A DNA stretch of 64,000 nt from Kiritimatiellota bacterium B12222. Its GTDB lineage: Bacteria > Verrucomicrobiota > Kiritimatiellia > SS1-B-03-39 > UBA6053. The DNA lies in contig CP120722.1 of NCBI GenBank assembly GCA_029719485.1, positions 2,170,001-2,234,000 on the forward strand. Direction: 5' to 3'. The notes under the pieces are model-generated. The model made no database searches. It was not told the origin of the DNA and saw nothing but the letters and a program-made list of their open reading frames with translations. The position numbers and the translations under genes are program-made. Shown in pieces: positions 8,861 to 18,292 of this stretch. The first letter of the stretch is position 1; every line of letters begins with the position of its first letter.

Positions 8861-10258
8861 TTAGAGTTCGATGGTTTCGCGGTACTCAGGGGCGTGGCAT
8901 TGGGCACCCATTTCCTGTTCGAGATCTTGGGCAAATCCTAAGGCGACTTTTTCTTCGCCGTGGTTGATGAGGATTTTTTTCGGTTGTGGATTGAGGCCGG
9001 ACATCCAGTGTTTGAGTTCTACTTGGTCGGCGTGACCACTGAAGCCGTTGATTTGGGCGATGCGCGCTTTGATCGGGCACATTTGGCCCATAATGCGTAC
9101 TTCTTCTGGTTTGCTGAGGATATGACGTCCGAGGGTGCCTTCCGCTTGATAGCCCACAAAGAGAATGGTGCTTTCTTCTCTGGAAATGTTGGAGAGCAGA
9201 TGATGTTTGATCCGTCCTCCCGTGCACATTCCACTACCGGCAATCACGCAAATGGTGCCTTTGATTGAATTGATAGCTTTGGACTGGGTACGACTTTTGG
9301 CCATTTTTAAGCCGGGGAAGTCTACGGGATGGTGACCGCTTTCCAGCAGGGCGAGACTTTCTTTGTCAAAGAGCTCCTTATGTCTACGGAAAACATCGGT
9401 AACGCGTACGGCCATGGGGCTATCTAAAAAGACGAGGGTGTTGGGGATGCGTTTGGCGGCCAGCAATTCGGTGAAGTGGTAAAACAGATCCTGGGTACGT
9501 TCGACTGCGAAACTAGGAATGATCAGGTTTCCGCCCATTTCGTGGGTGGTGTTGATGATATCCGCGAGTTGCCCGGGAATATCTTCTTTGGGGGCGTGGG
9601 TGCGGTTTCCGTAGGTGGATTCGATGACCAGGGTGTCCGCACCGGGAGGCGAAGCGGGGTCTCGTAACAAGGGCATGTCACTACGTCCAATGTCTCCGGA
9701 AAATAACACTGATTTTGTTTCACCATTTTCTTCAACTTCCAGACGAATACTGGCGGCACCTAAGATATGTCCGGCTTCGTACCAACAGGCGTGAATGTTG
9801 TCAAAAATTTGGATGGGTGCATTGAACGGAACGTCTTTAAGTAGGGAGATTGCATGTTCGGCATCTTCTACGGTATAAAGTGGATCGTAGCCAAATTTGG
9901 CTTCTTTGCCTTGGCGTTGGTGCCGCTTTTGTTTTTGGCGCATGTCTTCTTGTTGAATGCGGGCACTGTCACGCAGGATAATGGAAATGATATCTTTGCT
10001 GGCGCTGGTTGCCAAAATATCTCCTTTAAATCCATGGGCGACCAAACGGGGGAGTAATCCGCAATGATCCAAATGGGCATGGGTCATGAGCACCAAGTCA
10101 ATGGATCCGGGGTTTACGGGGAATTCATCCCAGTTGCGGTCCTGAAACTTTCGTTCTTGGAAATACCCGCAGTCAATTAAGATGCGATGATTTCCGGTTT
10201 CGATCATGGTGCAAGAGCCAGTAACATTTCGGGCAGCGCCGAGAAAAGTCAGTTTCAT
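8861..10258 (-). CDS. Metallo-beta-lactamase / beta-CASP family RNase
   Basis: Member of the CPSF73/Ysh1-like beta-CASP group, typically RNA endo- or exonucleases acting in the cytoplasm. The metallo-beta-lactamase part has the zinc motif THAHLDH (H60, H62, D64, H65), then EAGHILGAAS and SGDIGRSD. The beta-CASP cap follows, and the C terminus has SGMCTGGR, INGFSGHADQ and NHGEE, the expected conserved blocks. Length (465 aa) is typical. The terminator hairpin at 8822-8847 follows it. Upstream, 20 bases away, lies the HIT gene in the same direction, so the two may form one unit. RNA targets cannot be told from sequence. Confidence 0.9.
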   Translation of the reverse strand: MKLTFLGAARNVTGSCTMIETGNHRILIDCGYFQERKFQDRNWDEFPVNPGSIDLVLMTHAHLDHCGLLPRLVAHGFKGDILATSASKDIISIILRDSARIQQEDMRQKQKRHQRQGKEAKFGYDPLYTVEDAEHAISLLKDVPFNAPIQIFDNIHACWYEAGHILGAASIRLEVEENGETKSVLFSGDIGRSDMPLLRDPASPPGADTLVIESTYGNRTHAPKEDIPGQLADIINTTHEMGGNLIIPSFAVERTQDLFYHFTELLAAKRIPNTLVFLDSPMAVRVTDVFRRHKELFDKESLALLESGHHPVDFPGLKMAKSRTQSKAINSIKGTICVIAGSGMCTGGRIKHHLLSNISREESTILFVGYQAEGTLGRHILSKPEEVRIMGQMCPIKARIAQINGFSGHADQVELKHWMSGLNPQPKKILINHGEEKVALGFAQDLEQEMGAQCHAPEYRETIEL

Positions 10259-10278
10259 GGGAGGACCTGGGGTGGGAT

Positions 10279-10680
10279 TTATGTGTCTTGGGAGATGGTT
10301 TTGCGAATTTGGGCGGCTAAGGTTTCCAAGTCTGAAAACTCAGCGGGGGTCGCTTTGGCAAAGTTTAGATCACCCACATCATCGATGGGCACCAAATGCA
10401 GATGGCAGTGCCGTACTTCTAGTCCGGCAACCATGAGCCCTACTTTTTGGCAGGGAATATGTTTTTCGATGGCTTTGGCAATGGGGCGGGCCGTGGTGAG
10501 CATGCTTTGCAGCAACTCATCGGGAAGATCAAAGATGTAATCGACTTCCTGTTTGGGGATCAGCAGTGCATGCCCTGCACGAATGGGGCGAACATCTAGG
10601 AACGCAAAAAAGTTTTCATCCTCGTAAAGTTTGGCGCTGGGGATTTCTCCCGATAAAATTCGACTGAAAATGGTGCTCAT
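10279..10680 (-). CDS. HIT family protein (histidine-triad nucleotide hydrolase)
   Basis: The histidine triad is HCHLHLVP (H91, H93, H95) near the C terminus, with the family opening IFSRILSGEIPSAKLYED and FLDVRPIRAGHALLIPK. Such proteins hydrolyse nucleoside phosphoramidates or dinucleoside polyphosphates in the cytoplasm. The ATG at 10680 has a strong AGGAG seven bases upstream, so an open extension to 10758 is not used; the product is 133 aa. It reads toward the beta-CASP gene and diverges from the glycosyltransferase gene. Confidence 0.9.
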   Translation of the reverse strand: MSTIFSRILSGEIPSAKLYEDENFFAFLDVRPIRAGHALLIPKQEVDYIFDLPDELLQSMLTTARPIAKAIEKHIPCQKVGLMVAGLEVRHCHLHLVPIDDVGDLNFAKATPAEFSDLETLAAQIRKTISQDT

Positions 10681-10797
10681 ATGATATCTCCTGTGTGAGT
10701 CTAAATGTTTCACATTCCCTGCGGGTTGACAATAGGTTTTTCCGCAATCTGAGCTCAATTTATCAAATAAACCTGTCTATCTCTATAGGATTCAGTT

Positions 10798-11505
10798 ATG
10801 GGAAACCCTATGAAACTTTCCATTGTAATTCCGGTATATAATGAAGTCGAAACCTTAGAATCAATTGTCGAACTTGTTCGCAGTATTGACACGGGTTTGG
10901 AGCGTGAAATTTTGTTGGTGGATGATGGGTCTTCAGATGGTACCCGTGAGTTGTTACCCCAACTTGAAGCCAAATATGAAGATGTGCGTATGGCCTTACA
11001 TGAGGTGAATAAAGGTAAAGGCGCTGCCTTACATACGGGCTTTGAGTTGGCGACAGGCGATCTCATTTTGATTCAAGATGCGGATATGGAGTATGATCCC
11101 GAAGATTATCCTGCGTTGTTGAATCCGATTTTGGAAGGGCGTGCGGATGTGGTATACGGCTCACGGTTTTTAGGGGGGGGGAGTCACCGGGTGGTGTATT
11201 ACTGGCATTCCCTGGGCAATAAGTTTTTGACGACCTTTTCGAATATGATGACCAACATCAATCTCACGGACATGGAGGTTTGTTACAAGGTCTTTAAAAG
11301 TGAGTATCTGAAGGCCTTGGATCTCAAAGAAAATCGATTTGGTTTTGAAGTGGAAGTGACGGCTAAAATTGCCCGAAGTGGCGCTGTGATTTACGAAGTG
11401 CCGATCAGTTATTATGGTCGGAGTTATGAGGAAGGCAAAAAAATTACTTGGAAAGACGGGGTCCGTGCGATCTGGTGCATCCTTAAATATAGGTTTAAAA
11501 ACTAA
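10798..11505 (+). CDS. Family 2 glycosyltransferase, dolichol-phosphate-mannose-synthase-like
   Basis: GT-A fold transferase that most likely moves a sugar from a nucleotide donor onto polyprenyl phosphate. Seen: LSIVIPVYNE, VDDGSSDGT (about 42-49), NKGKGAALHTGF, the DxD-like QDADMEYDPEDYP (about 93), GSRFLGGGSHR, and NLTDMEVCYKVF with RFGFEVEVTAKI, all typical of the DPM1-like subfamily. No C-terminal membrane domain is present (235 aa). AGGA lies before the ATG at 10798; an ATG at 10810 is possible. A run of nine G occurs at 11173-11181 in the coding sequence. rsmD starts one base after its stop. Confidence 0.88.
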   Translation: MGNPMKLSIVIPVYNEVETLESIVELVRSIDTGLEREILLVDDGSSDGTRELLPQLEAKYEDVRMALHEVNKGKGAALHTGFELATGDLILIQDADMEYDPEDYPALLNPILEGRADVVYGSRFLGGGSHRVVYYWHSLGNKFLTTFSNMMTNINLTDMEVCYKVFKSEYLKALDLKENRFGFEVEVTAKIARSGAVIYEVPISYYGRSYEEGKKITWKDGVRAIWCILKYRFKN

Positions 11506-11506
11506 A

Positions 11507-12070
11507 ATGAAAATTACCGGAGGCCGTGCGGGAGGAATCCCCATAGACGTATTAAAAGGCAATCGCACTCGACCCACCACGGATCGCATCCGTGAGAGCG
11601 TATTTGGTGGATTGCAAGGGCGACTTGAAGATGCTGTGGTCTTGGATTTATTCGCAGGAAGTGGGGCCATGGGTTTGGAAGCCGCCAGTCGGGGGGCCTC
11701 CAAAGTAGATTTTGTTGAAAAACATAATGGCACTGCTAAAAATATCGAACGCAACGTATCGAAACTGCCCCGGGCCGGAGTGGAGTCGAAAATGAAAGTC
11801 CATTGTACGGACAGTTATCGCTATTTGAAGTCGGGTGCGGTGAATGGCATTGATTTGATTTTTGTGGATCCTCCCTATGTGCATTTTGAAGCCAATGGTG
11901 CGTACAATGATTTGCTGTCTGCAGTGGATCGTTCGGGAGCTTTGGCCAAGCAGGGCTTGTTGGTGATCGAGAGTTCTTCGCGCTTAACCTTTCCGGAACA
12001 TCCCGCATGGACGTGTATTAAACAGAAGAATTATGGTGCCAGCACGGTGAGTTATTGGCAGGCGGTTTAA
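11507..12070 (+). CDS. rsmD: 16S rRNA (guanine966-N2)-methyltransferase
   Basis: S-adenosylmethionine-dependent methyltransferase that modifies G966 of 16S rRNA during 30S assembly. Seen: MKITGGRAGGIPI, RPTTDRIRESVFG, the SAM-binding DLFAGSGAMGLEAASRGA (47-64) and the catalytic DPPY (121-124). The open frame reaches 11414, but the ATG at 11507 matches the usual N terminus and gives 187 aa, close to the family length. It follows the glycosyltransferase stop by one base and is followed after 16 bases by a small lipoprotein gene. Confidence 0.92.
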   Translation: MKITGGRAGGIPIDVLKGNRTRPTTDRIRESVFGGLQGRLEDAVVLDLFAGSGAMGLEAASRGASKVDFVEKHNGTAKNIERNVSKLPRAGVESKMKVHCTDSYRYLKSGAVNGIDLIFVDPPYVHFEANGAYNDLLSAVDRSGALAKQGLLVIESSSRLTFPEHPAWTCIKQKNYGASTVSYWQAV

Positions 12071-12086
12071 GGAGGACGCGGTTCAA

Positions 12087-12521
12087 ATGAAACTGCTGTT
12101 CTTGGGGGTGATGGTGGCTTTGCTTTTAGGCTGTCGGACGGTGGCCCAGAAAGAAACGGCGAAGAAGCTTGATGAAACGGTCATTGATGAAGTGAAATTT
12201 CAGCAGGCGGATAGTACCGATGCGCTTCAGTTTCTTGTACAGTGCATACGCGAGTTTGATGAGCAGGCAACGCCGAAACCTGATGTTTCAGTTCTTGATG
12301 ATGTGAACATCCCTTCTACGCATGTAGAGGCTGCTGATCCTGTTGGGTTGATGTTCGTACAAAAAACAGAGGGCTCAATTGATGAGTTTGATGCGTTACC
12401 CGTACTTTCATTCACTATGACGAATGTATCGCTAAAAGAGGTGTTGGATAAAGTGTGTCAACTCAGTGGATTGACCTATTCTATTCAGAAAGATGGTGAA
12501 ATTGTTTTCGAACGAAAGTGA
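12087..12521 (+). CDS. Small lipoprotein with an STN/secretin-like repeat
   Basis: The signal peptide ends in the lipobox LLLGC, so the 144-aa product should be an anchored lipoprotein. The mature part has two segments of the beta-alpha-beta type seen in secretin N-domains and STN domains: VKFQQADSTDALQFLVQCI, and near the C terminus FTMTNVSLKEVLDKVCQLSG followed by LTYSIQKDGEIVF. Such domains occur in secretins, TonB receptors and PVC proteins of unknown role. A strong AAGGAGG precedes the ATG. It may be cotranscribed with rsmD. Specific function unknown. Confidence 0.7.
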   Translation: MKLLFLGVMVALLLGCRTVAQKETAKKLDETVIDEVKFQQADSTDALQFLVQCIREFDEQATPKPDVSVLDDVNIPSTHVEAADPVGLMFVQKTEGSIDEFDALPVLSFTMTNVSLKEVLDKVCQLSGLTYSIQKDGEIVFERK

Positions 12522-12588
12522 AGGGTGCCTTCTTCGTAGTGACGGCGGTAAAGATATTCCTGCTGTAAGATTCCCGGTACGGGTGCAG

Positions 12589-12622
12589 AAAAAAGCCACA
12601 AAGACTAAATGCTTTGTGGCTT
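12589..12622 (-). terminator. Intrinsic terminator of carB
   Basis: An 11-bp perfect stem (AAGCCACAAAG / CTTTGTGGCTT) with an 8-base loop lies 25 bases beyond the carB stop. On the minus strand it is followed by a T-run (the A-run at 12589-12594). There is no U-tract for the plus direction. Confidence 0.85.
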
Positions 12623-12647
12623 GGGATCTCGGGGAGATCTTTGCTGT

Positions 12648-15600
12648 TTAGCGGAATTTATTTCCGCTGGGCGAGGCCAGGAAGTATTCCTGAAGGGCGG
12701 TAACCGTCCAGTCACGTTTATTGATGTAATCAATGGCGGCGATGCTGGGCAGGGCGCCCCACTTGGTGGTGATAATGGGAATGCCCCGGGTCACCGCTTC
12801 CGCCCGAATGGTGATTTCGTCTTTCTTCGAGATCGCCGAACTGGGGGTATTGATGATGAGGTTTACTTTCCCTTCCGCCATGTAGTCACGAATATTGGGT
12901 GATTTTCCTTCGGCCAACTTAAACAGGGTTTCGGTAGGAATATCTTTTTCAGCCAAGGCTTTGGCCGTTCCTTCGGTGGCAATGATTTTAAAGCCGAGTC
13001 CATGTAGGGTGATGCCAATATCGGTCATCCAGTCTTTGGATTCGTTATTGGCGCTCAGGAAGACGGTTCCTTCTTTGGGCAGGGCTTGACCGGCTGCAAT
13101 CTGGGCTTTCCAAAAGGCGGCTTCGAATACATAGTCCATGCCCATTACTTCACCCGTTGATTTCATTTCGGGGCTGAGAATGGGGTCGACACCTGCAAAA
13201 CGATTGAAGGGGAATACCGCTTCTTTCACGGCATACCAATGATAGTTCGGGGTTCCGAATACCGGAAGGTCCAGCTCTTTAATTTTCCGACCTACGGAAA
13301 CCTGGGCTGCCAGTTTTGCCATTGGAATTCCAGTGGATTTACTGAGGTAAGGCACGGTACGTGAGGCACGTGGATTGATTTCGATAATATAAATTTCACC
13401 GTCATGAACCGCGACCTGAACATTGAGCATGCCTTTGACTTTAAGTTTCAAGGCAATGCGTCCGCAGGCATCTTTGATGCGGTCGACGATAAGGGGAGAG
13501 AGGGAGTAGGGCGGGGTGCAACAGGCGCTGTCTCCGGAGTGAATGCCGGCCGCTTCCACGTGTTCCATGACCCCACCGACGTAGACGTCTTCGGTATCGC
13601 AGAGTACATCCACATCGGCTTCTACGGCATTCTCGAGAAAACGATCGATCAAAACGGGATGATGGGGGGCGGCTTTGATGGCTTCTTTCACGAAGGGAAT
13701 AATTTCATCTTCTGTGCGGGCCACCATCATGGCGCGTCCACCTAACACATAGGAGGGACGAATCATCACTGGCAACCCAATTTTTTTGGCGGTTTCGACC
13801 GCGTCATCCACATTCATGGACGTGGCGCTTTCGGGTTGTCTGAGTCCGAGTTCATCTAAAAGGATGCGGCAGCGTTCACGGTCTTCCGCTTGGTCAATAC
13901 TGTCAGCAGGGGTTCCTAAGACCGGGACACCGGCCGCAGCCAGAGGCACGGAAAGGTTCAAGGGGGTTTGACCGCCCATTTGTACCACGACGCCTTCGGG
14001 CTTTTCGCGTTCGTAGATATTCATCACATCTTCGAAGGTGAGGGGCTCAAAGTACAGTTTGTCTGAGGTGTCGTAATCGGTGGAGACGGTTTCAGGGTTG
14101 GAATTCACCATGATGGTCTCGTAGCCCATTTCCCGCAAGGCCATTACGGTATGAACGCAGCAGTAATCAAATTCGATTCCCTGGCCAATTCGGTTGGGAC
14201 CACTTCCCAAAATCATAATTTTGGGTTTGTCGGATTCACGATATTCATCGCTACTTCCGTAGCTGGAGTAGTAGTAGGGGGTATAGGCTTCAAATTCACC
14301 GGCGCAGGTATCGACCACACGGTATTTAGGGATGATGCCAAAGTCTTTGCGTATTTTACGTACTTCCAATTCGGTCATGTCGCGCAAGGCCGCGATTTGC
14401 GCATCAGAAAATCCATCATCTTTTGCAGATTTGATGAGTTCAGAGGTCAATTCGGGGGCGTCCAAGATTTCTTTTTCGCGTTCGCAAATTTGGAGGAGCA
14501 TATCCAAGAACCATGGATCAATATGTGTCCGTTTGTAGAGTTCTTCGATGGACATCCCGTTTTTGATTTCGGTCTTCATCCGGAAGATACGGTCTGGATT
14601 ATTGATAGCGAATTTGCCTTCCAGTTTTTCGTGGGCCACAGAGGCTTCACATTTCAGATCATAGCCATCGAATCCACGTTCCAAGCCACGCAGGGCTTTT
14701 TGGAAAGCTTCTTTCATGTTTCGGCCGATGGCCATGGTTTCACCCACAGACTTCATGCTGACGCCCAAGCTGGGTTTGGAGGTCTGGAATTTTTCGAAAG
14801 CAAAACGAGGAATTTTGACCACACAGTAATCGAGGGTAGGCTCGAAACAGGCGGGGGTTTCCCGGGTAATGTCGTTGGGCAATTCGTCGAGGGTATATCC
14901 CACGGCCAATTTTGCGGCGATTTTTGCGATGGGGAAGCCGGTGGCTTTAGAGGCCAAGGCTGAACTACGGGAAACCCGAGGGTTCATTTCGATCACAATC
15001 ATGCGGCCATCTTTGGGATTGATGGAGAATTGTACGTTGGATCCGCCGGTTTCCACGCCGATGGCGCGCATGACCCGGATAGAGGCGTCACGCATGGCTT
15101 GGTATTCCACATCGGTCAGGGTTTGGGAGGGGGCGACGGTGATACTGTCACCGGTATGAATGCCCATGTGGTCCAAGTTTTCGATAGAACAGATAATGAC
15201 CACGTTGTCTTTGTGGTCACGCATCACTTCCATTTCATACTCTTTCCAGCCGTAGACGGATTCTTCGATAAGTACGGTGGTGTTTAACGAGTGTTTAAGT
15301 CCACTGGCGGCAACTTCCCGTAATTCTTCAGGGGAATCTGCGGTGCCTCCACCAGTTCCACCCATGGTGAAAGAAGGACGAACGATGACGGGATAGCCAA
15401 TTTTATCGGCGGCGGCCAAGGCGTCTTCTACGGTGTGGACTTGAAGTGAAATCAAGGTTTCGACATTGGCTTCGATCATGCATTCTTTAAAGGCATCCCG
15501 ATCTTCCGCTTTGTGAATGACTTCGGCATTGGCCCCAATCATTTCAACACCGTATTTTTCCAGAATGCCGAGATTGGCCACTTCCAGTGCGGTGTTGAGT

Positions 15601-15884
15601 GCGGTTTGTCCTCCCAAAGTGGGGAGAAGAGCATCCGGACGTTCTTTGGCGATGATTTTCTCAACCGCTTCAGGCGTAATGGGCTCAATGTAAGTCCGAT
15701 CGGCAATGTCCGGATCGGTCATGATGGTGGCGGGATTGCTGTTGATTAACACAATCTCGTAGCCTTCCTCACGGAGGGCTTTACAGGCTTGGGTGCCTGA
15801 GTAGTCAAATTCGCAGGCCTGGCCGATAATAATCGGGCCGGAACCAATGAGCATGATTTTATGGATGTCCTCGCGTTTGGGCAT
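12648..15884 (-). CDS. carB: Carbamoyl-phosphate synthase large subunit
   Basis: Makes carbamoyl phosphate from ammonia, bicarbonate and two ATP for arginine and pyrimidine synthesis. The two homologous ATP-grasp halves are plain: [20 protein letters not shown] opens the first and [20 protein letters not shown] the second, each with its own ENxDHxGxHxGDS-like block ([26 protein letters not shown]). The C-terminal methylglyoxal-synthase-like regulatory domain is present ([14 protein letters not shown]). AAGGA lies seven bases before the ATG at 15884; the frame extends five codons further. Length is 1078 aa, normal. carA is not in this window, so the subunits are not adjacent in this order. A strong terminator follows. 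Confidence 0.97.
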   Translation of the reverse strand: MPKREDIHKIMLIGSGPIIIGQACEFDYSGTQACKALREEGYEIVLINSNPATIMTDPDIADRTYIEPITPEAVEKIIAKERPDALLPTLGGQTALNTALEVANLGILEKYGVEMIGANAEVIHKAEDRDAFKECMIEANVETLISLQVHTVEDALAAADKIGYPVIVRPSFTMGGTGGGTADSPEELREVAASGLKHSLNTTVLIEESVYGWKEYEMEVMRDHKDNVVIICSIENLDHMGIHTGDSITVAPSQTLTDVEYQAMRDASIRVMRAIGVETGGSNVQFSINPKDGRMIVIEMNPRVSRSSALASKATGFPIAKIAAKLAVGYTLDELPNDITRETPACFEPTLDYCVVKIPRFAFEKFQTSKPSLGVSMKSVGETMAIGRNMKEAFQKALRGLERGFDGYDLKCEASVAHEKLEGKFAINNPDRIFRMKTEIKNGMSIEELYKRTHIDPWFLDMLLQICEREKEILDAPELTSELIKSAKDDGFSDAQIAALRDMTELEVRKIRKDFGIIPKYRVVDTCAGEFEAYTPYYYSSYGSSDEYRESDKPKIMILGSGPNRIGQGIEFDYCCVHTVMALREMGYETIMVNSNPETVSTDYDTSDKLYFEPLTFEDVMNIYEREKPEGVVVQMGGQTPLNLSVPLAAAGVPVLGTPADSIDQAEDRERCRILLDELGLRQPESATSMNVDDAVETAKKIGLPVMIRPSYVLGGRAMMVARTEDEIIPFVKEAIKAAPHHPVLIDRFLENAVEADVDVLCDTEDVYVGGVMEHVEAAGIHSGDSACCTPPYSLSPLIVDRIKDACGRIALKLKVKGMLNVQVAVHDGEIYIIEINPRASRTVPYLSKSTGIPMAKLAAQVSVGRKIKELDLPVFGTPNYHWYAVKEAVFPFNRFAGVDPILSPEMKSTGEVMGMDYVFEAAFWKAQIAAGQALPKEGTVFLSANNESKDWMTDIGITLHGLGFKIIATEGTAKALAEKDIPTETLFKLAEGKSPNIRDYMAEGKVNLIINTPSSAISKKDEITIRAEAVTRGIPIITTKWGALPSIAAIDYINKRDWTVTALQEYFLASPSGNKFR

Positions 15885-16011
15885 ACAAAAGTCCTTCAAA
15901 AATGGGTTTTAGCTACAAATCGGGGCCTTGATGCTCAAGGCTGCATTCCCTTTTCAGAAAGGAGGAGGGGTTGCAAGCCTTTTGAGGGAACTGATTACAA
16001 ACAGAAGCGGT

Positions 16012-16920
16012 CTATCTGATCCATAAACGGCTGAGGGGACGTTGGTTTAACCACAGTGCACCGAGCATGAAGAGGGTACCGATGCTGAAGCGTCCCCAAG
16101 AATCAATGACATCGCTTTGTCTGAAAAACAACAACACGATGATCAGGGCCACGGGGATTTTTACGTTGTTGATAATGGCGAGGGTGGCGCCATCGACTTG
16201 TAAGGCTCCATGATTAAACATGAAAAAGGCTAATCCGGAGGGGATGAGGCCTAACCACAAGATGATTCCCCACGCGGAAAGGGGCAGTTGTTGCAGATTT
16301 TGCAGGCTGTCCTTGATGGGGGCGAGGGCCCCCCAACCGATGAGGGTGACCAGCAGGGCGCCGAGATACATCCAGCCAAAGGCATGCATATCGTCCAACT
16401 TTTCTGATGATTTCATCATGCGCCGATAGAGGACTTGTCCGAGGGCAAAACTCAGGTTGCAGAGTTGCATAATGCCGAAACCTATCCAGAATTCACCATC
16501 TAAATCAGGTTTGGCGTAACGGATGATGCCCGCCCCGATCACGGCCAGCAACACGCATAACACGGGTTGGAGTTTAAAAGTGTTTTTGGTCAAATAGTTG
16601 TCGAGGAGGCTGACGTAAATGGGGGTGAAAATCGTGACCAAGGCCACCTCGTATCCCGTCATAAATCTGTAGGAAACGAAGAGGGCTAAATACATCAGAC
16701 CAAATTGCAGCCCACCTAACATCGCCAATTGGCCTTTGCGGCGGAGGCTGATCTTTTGTCCGGACATTAAGGGAGCGAATAAGATGAAGGAAAATAGCAT
16801 GCGCAATACGGAGAGCAGGTAAGGGTCCATGCCGTATTGCCCTGCTTTTTCACCCATGAGAATGGGGGTCAATCCAAAGGAGGGACCCCATAACAGGCAG
16901 GCCGCTAATAACCAAAACAT
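16012..16920 (-). CDS. DMT superfamily (EamA) permease
   Basis: Inner-membrane transporter with about ten transmembrane helices arranged as two EamA repeats (residues 1-130 and 145-290). Seen: WGPSFGLTPI at the start, a helix-rich body with GLQFGLMYLALF, ALVTIFTPIYVSLLD, and the second repeat with NLSFALGQVLYRRMM and LGLIPSGLAFFMFNHG. Substrates in this superfamily include amino acids and other metabolites and cannot be predicted here. It begins three bases after the gpsA stop and so is probably translated from the same mRNA. Confidence 0.85.
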   Translation of the reverse strand: MFWLLAACLLWGPSFGLTPILMGEKAGQYGMDPYLLSVLRMLFSFILFAPLMSGQKISLRRKGQLAMLGGLQFGLMYLALFVSYRFMTGYEVALVTIFTPIYVSLLDNYLTKNTFKLQPVLCVLLAVIGAGIIRYAKPDLDGEFWIGFGIMQLCNLSFALGQVLYRRMMKSSEKLDDMHAFGWMYLGALLVTLIGWGALAPIKDSLQNLQQLPLSAWGIILWLGLIPSGLAFFMFNHGALQVDGATLAIINNVKIPVALIIVLLFFRQSDVIDSWGRFSIGTLFMLGALWLNQRPLSRLWIR

Positions 16921-16923
16921 CGA

Positions 16924-17910
16924 TTACTCCGGTTTGGGGTCGCGTGAAAGTAAGGATTCCATCGACTCAGAGGGGGAGCCACCTTCATAGATGATTTTAT
17001 AGACTTCCGTGGTGATGGGCGCTTCTACATTGAGGGAATCTGCTAAATGTTTGGCGGTCTTGGCATTAAAGACCCCTTCAGCAATCATGGTCATGGTGGC
17101 TTCGATTTCGGCCATGGTTTCCCCTTTTCCGAGGCGTTCCCCCACACCGCGATTACGACTGTGTTGGCTCCCGCAGGTCACCATTAAATCGCCCACTCCG
17201 CTGAGTCCGACAAAGGTTTCGGGTTTGCCTCCGGCCGCGACGCCTAGGCGAACCAGTTCGGCAAGTCCACGGGTGATTAAGGCCGCTTTTGTATTGTCGC
17301 CAAATCCGAGTCCATCGCTAATGCCAGCGGCGATGGCAATGACATTTTTGAGTGCACCCCCGAGTTCAACTCCGACGATATCTTGAGAGGTATAGACTCT
17401 GAAGCGGGGAGAGTTGAACAGTTCTTGAAAGAAGTCGGCCAATTCGGTGTTGGGTGAGGCGACGGTAACGGCAGAGGGAGAGGCGTAGGCCACTTCTTCG
17501 GCGTGACTGGGGCCTGACAGCGCCGCGACTTGGGCGATACCTAAGAGTTCGGCGGCCCAATCGCTGAGTCTCCGGTCATCCAAAAGCCCTTTGGATACCG
17601 AGATTACAGAAGAGCTGGGGGGAATCATACCATGAAAACTGGTTAACACCGGCTGATAAAATTTGGAAGGGACGGCAATGACAAAGGCATCGGTATTGGC
17701 GCTGACCTGATCGCGATTGGCGCTCCATGAAATAGAGGGGTCGATGTTGACGCCGGGGAGATATTTAAAGTTTTCCTGACGTTCGCGAACTTGTTCAATA
17801 TAGTCTTGATCGTGTCCCCAAATGGTGACCTGGTGACCATTGCGATTTAATACCATGGCGAGGGCTGTTCCCCACCCTCCGTCTCCAATGACAGTTACTT
17901 TATGACTCAT
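16924..17910 (-). CDS. gpsA: Glycerol-3-phosphate dehydrogenase [NAD(P)+]
   Basis: Reduces dihydroxyacetone phosphate to sn-glycerol 3-phosphate for phospholipid synthesis. The dinucleotide motif is VIGDGGWGTALA (usually GAGSWGTALA), followed by SVSKGLL, SGPSHAEEVA, ELGGALKNVIAIAAG with the catalytic Lys, and LSGVGDLMVTC and SRNRGVG. AGGAG lies seven bases before the ATG at 17910, so an upstream extension of 21 codons is not used; length is 328 aa. PlsY, the acyltransferase using the product, is at the far end of the window. It is likely cotranscribed with the DMT permease. Confidence 0.95.
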   Translation of the reverse strand: MSHKVTVIGDGGWGTALAMVLNRNGHQVTIWGHDQDYIEQVRERQENFKYLPGVNIDPSISWSANRDQVSANTDAFVIAVPSKFYQPVLTSFHGMIPPSSSVISVSKGLLDDRRLSDWAAELLGIAQVAALSGPSHAEEVAYASPSAVTVASPNTELADFFQELFNSPRFRVYTSQDIVGVELGGALKNVIAIAAGISDGLGFGDNTKAALITRGLAELVRLGVAAGGKPETFVGLSGVGDLMVTCGSQHSRNRGVGERLGKGETMAEIEATMTMIAEGVFNAKTAKHLADSLNVEAPITTEVYKIIYEGGSPSESMESLLSRDPKPE

Positions 17911-17980
17911 TGTGTTTCTCCTATAATTTGAAGACCAACCCTTGACGACTTTTCCACAAAACCGCAACCGCAAAGCTTAC

Positions 17981-18292
17981 TCAGTATCGAGGAAGCTGGG
18001 GGGTTTTTTTGACGGACCAGCGGTCAATCCCTCCGGAGAGATTGCAAACCTCTTTAAAACCGGCTTGTTTGAGGAAGCGTGCGGCTTGTTGAGAGCGCAT
18101 CCCGTGATGGCAGAGGGTGAGGATGGCACGATCTTGAGGCAATTCCTGATGGCGGAGGGGGAGTTGTCCCAAGGGGAGGTGCACGGAACCAGGGATGTTG
18201 ACGAAATCCCATTCGTGTACTTCCCGAACATCGAGGATGAGGTAGTGATGGTTATCGGGAAGGTCTTCGGGAGTGATTTGGGGAATATCCAT
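17981..18292 (-). CDS. Rhodanese-like sulfurtransferase domain protein
   Basis: Single rhodanese domain of 103 aa. The active-site loop is LCHHGMRS with catalytic C61; LILDVREVHEWDFVNIPGSVHLPLGQL is split over residues 18-45 and is typical. Single-domain rhodaneses transfer sulfur or move persulfides in the cytoplasm. The start codon overlaps the stop of the ferric-iron ABC ATPase gene by one base (TAATG), so it is translationally coupled to an iron-import operon. A role in iron-sulfur or sulfur handling linked to iron uptake is only an inference. Confidence 0.88.
   Translation of the reverse strand: MDIPQITPEDLPDNHHYLILDVREVHEWDFVNIPGSVHLPLGQLPLRHQELPQDRAILTLCHHGMRSQQAARFLKQAGFKEVCNLSGGIDRWSVKKTPQLPRY

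Noticed and set aside
10726..10754. TTGACA at 10726 as a promoter for the glycosyltransferase
   Set aside because: No acceptable -10 box at 16-18 bases downstream.
14151..14963. A 270-codon plus-strand frame inside carB
   Set aside because: Antisense shadow of a clear carB; no ribosome site or recognisable protein.
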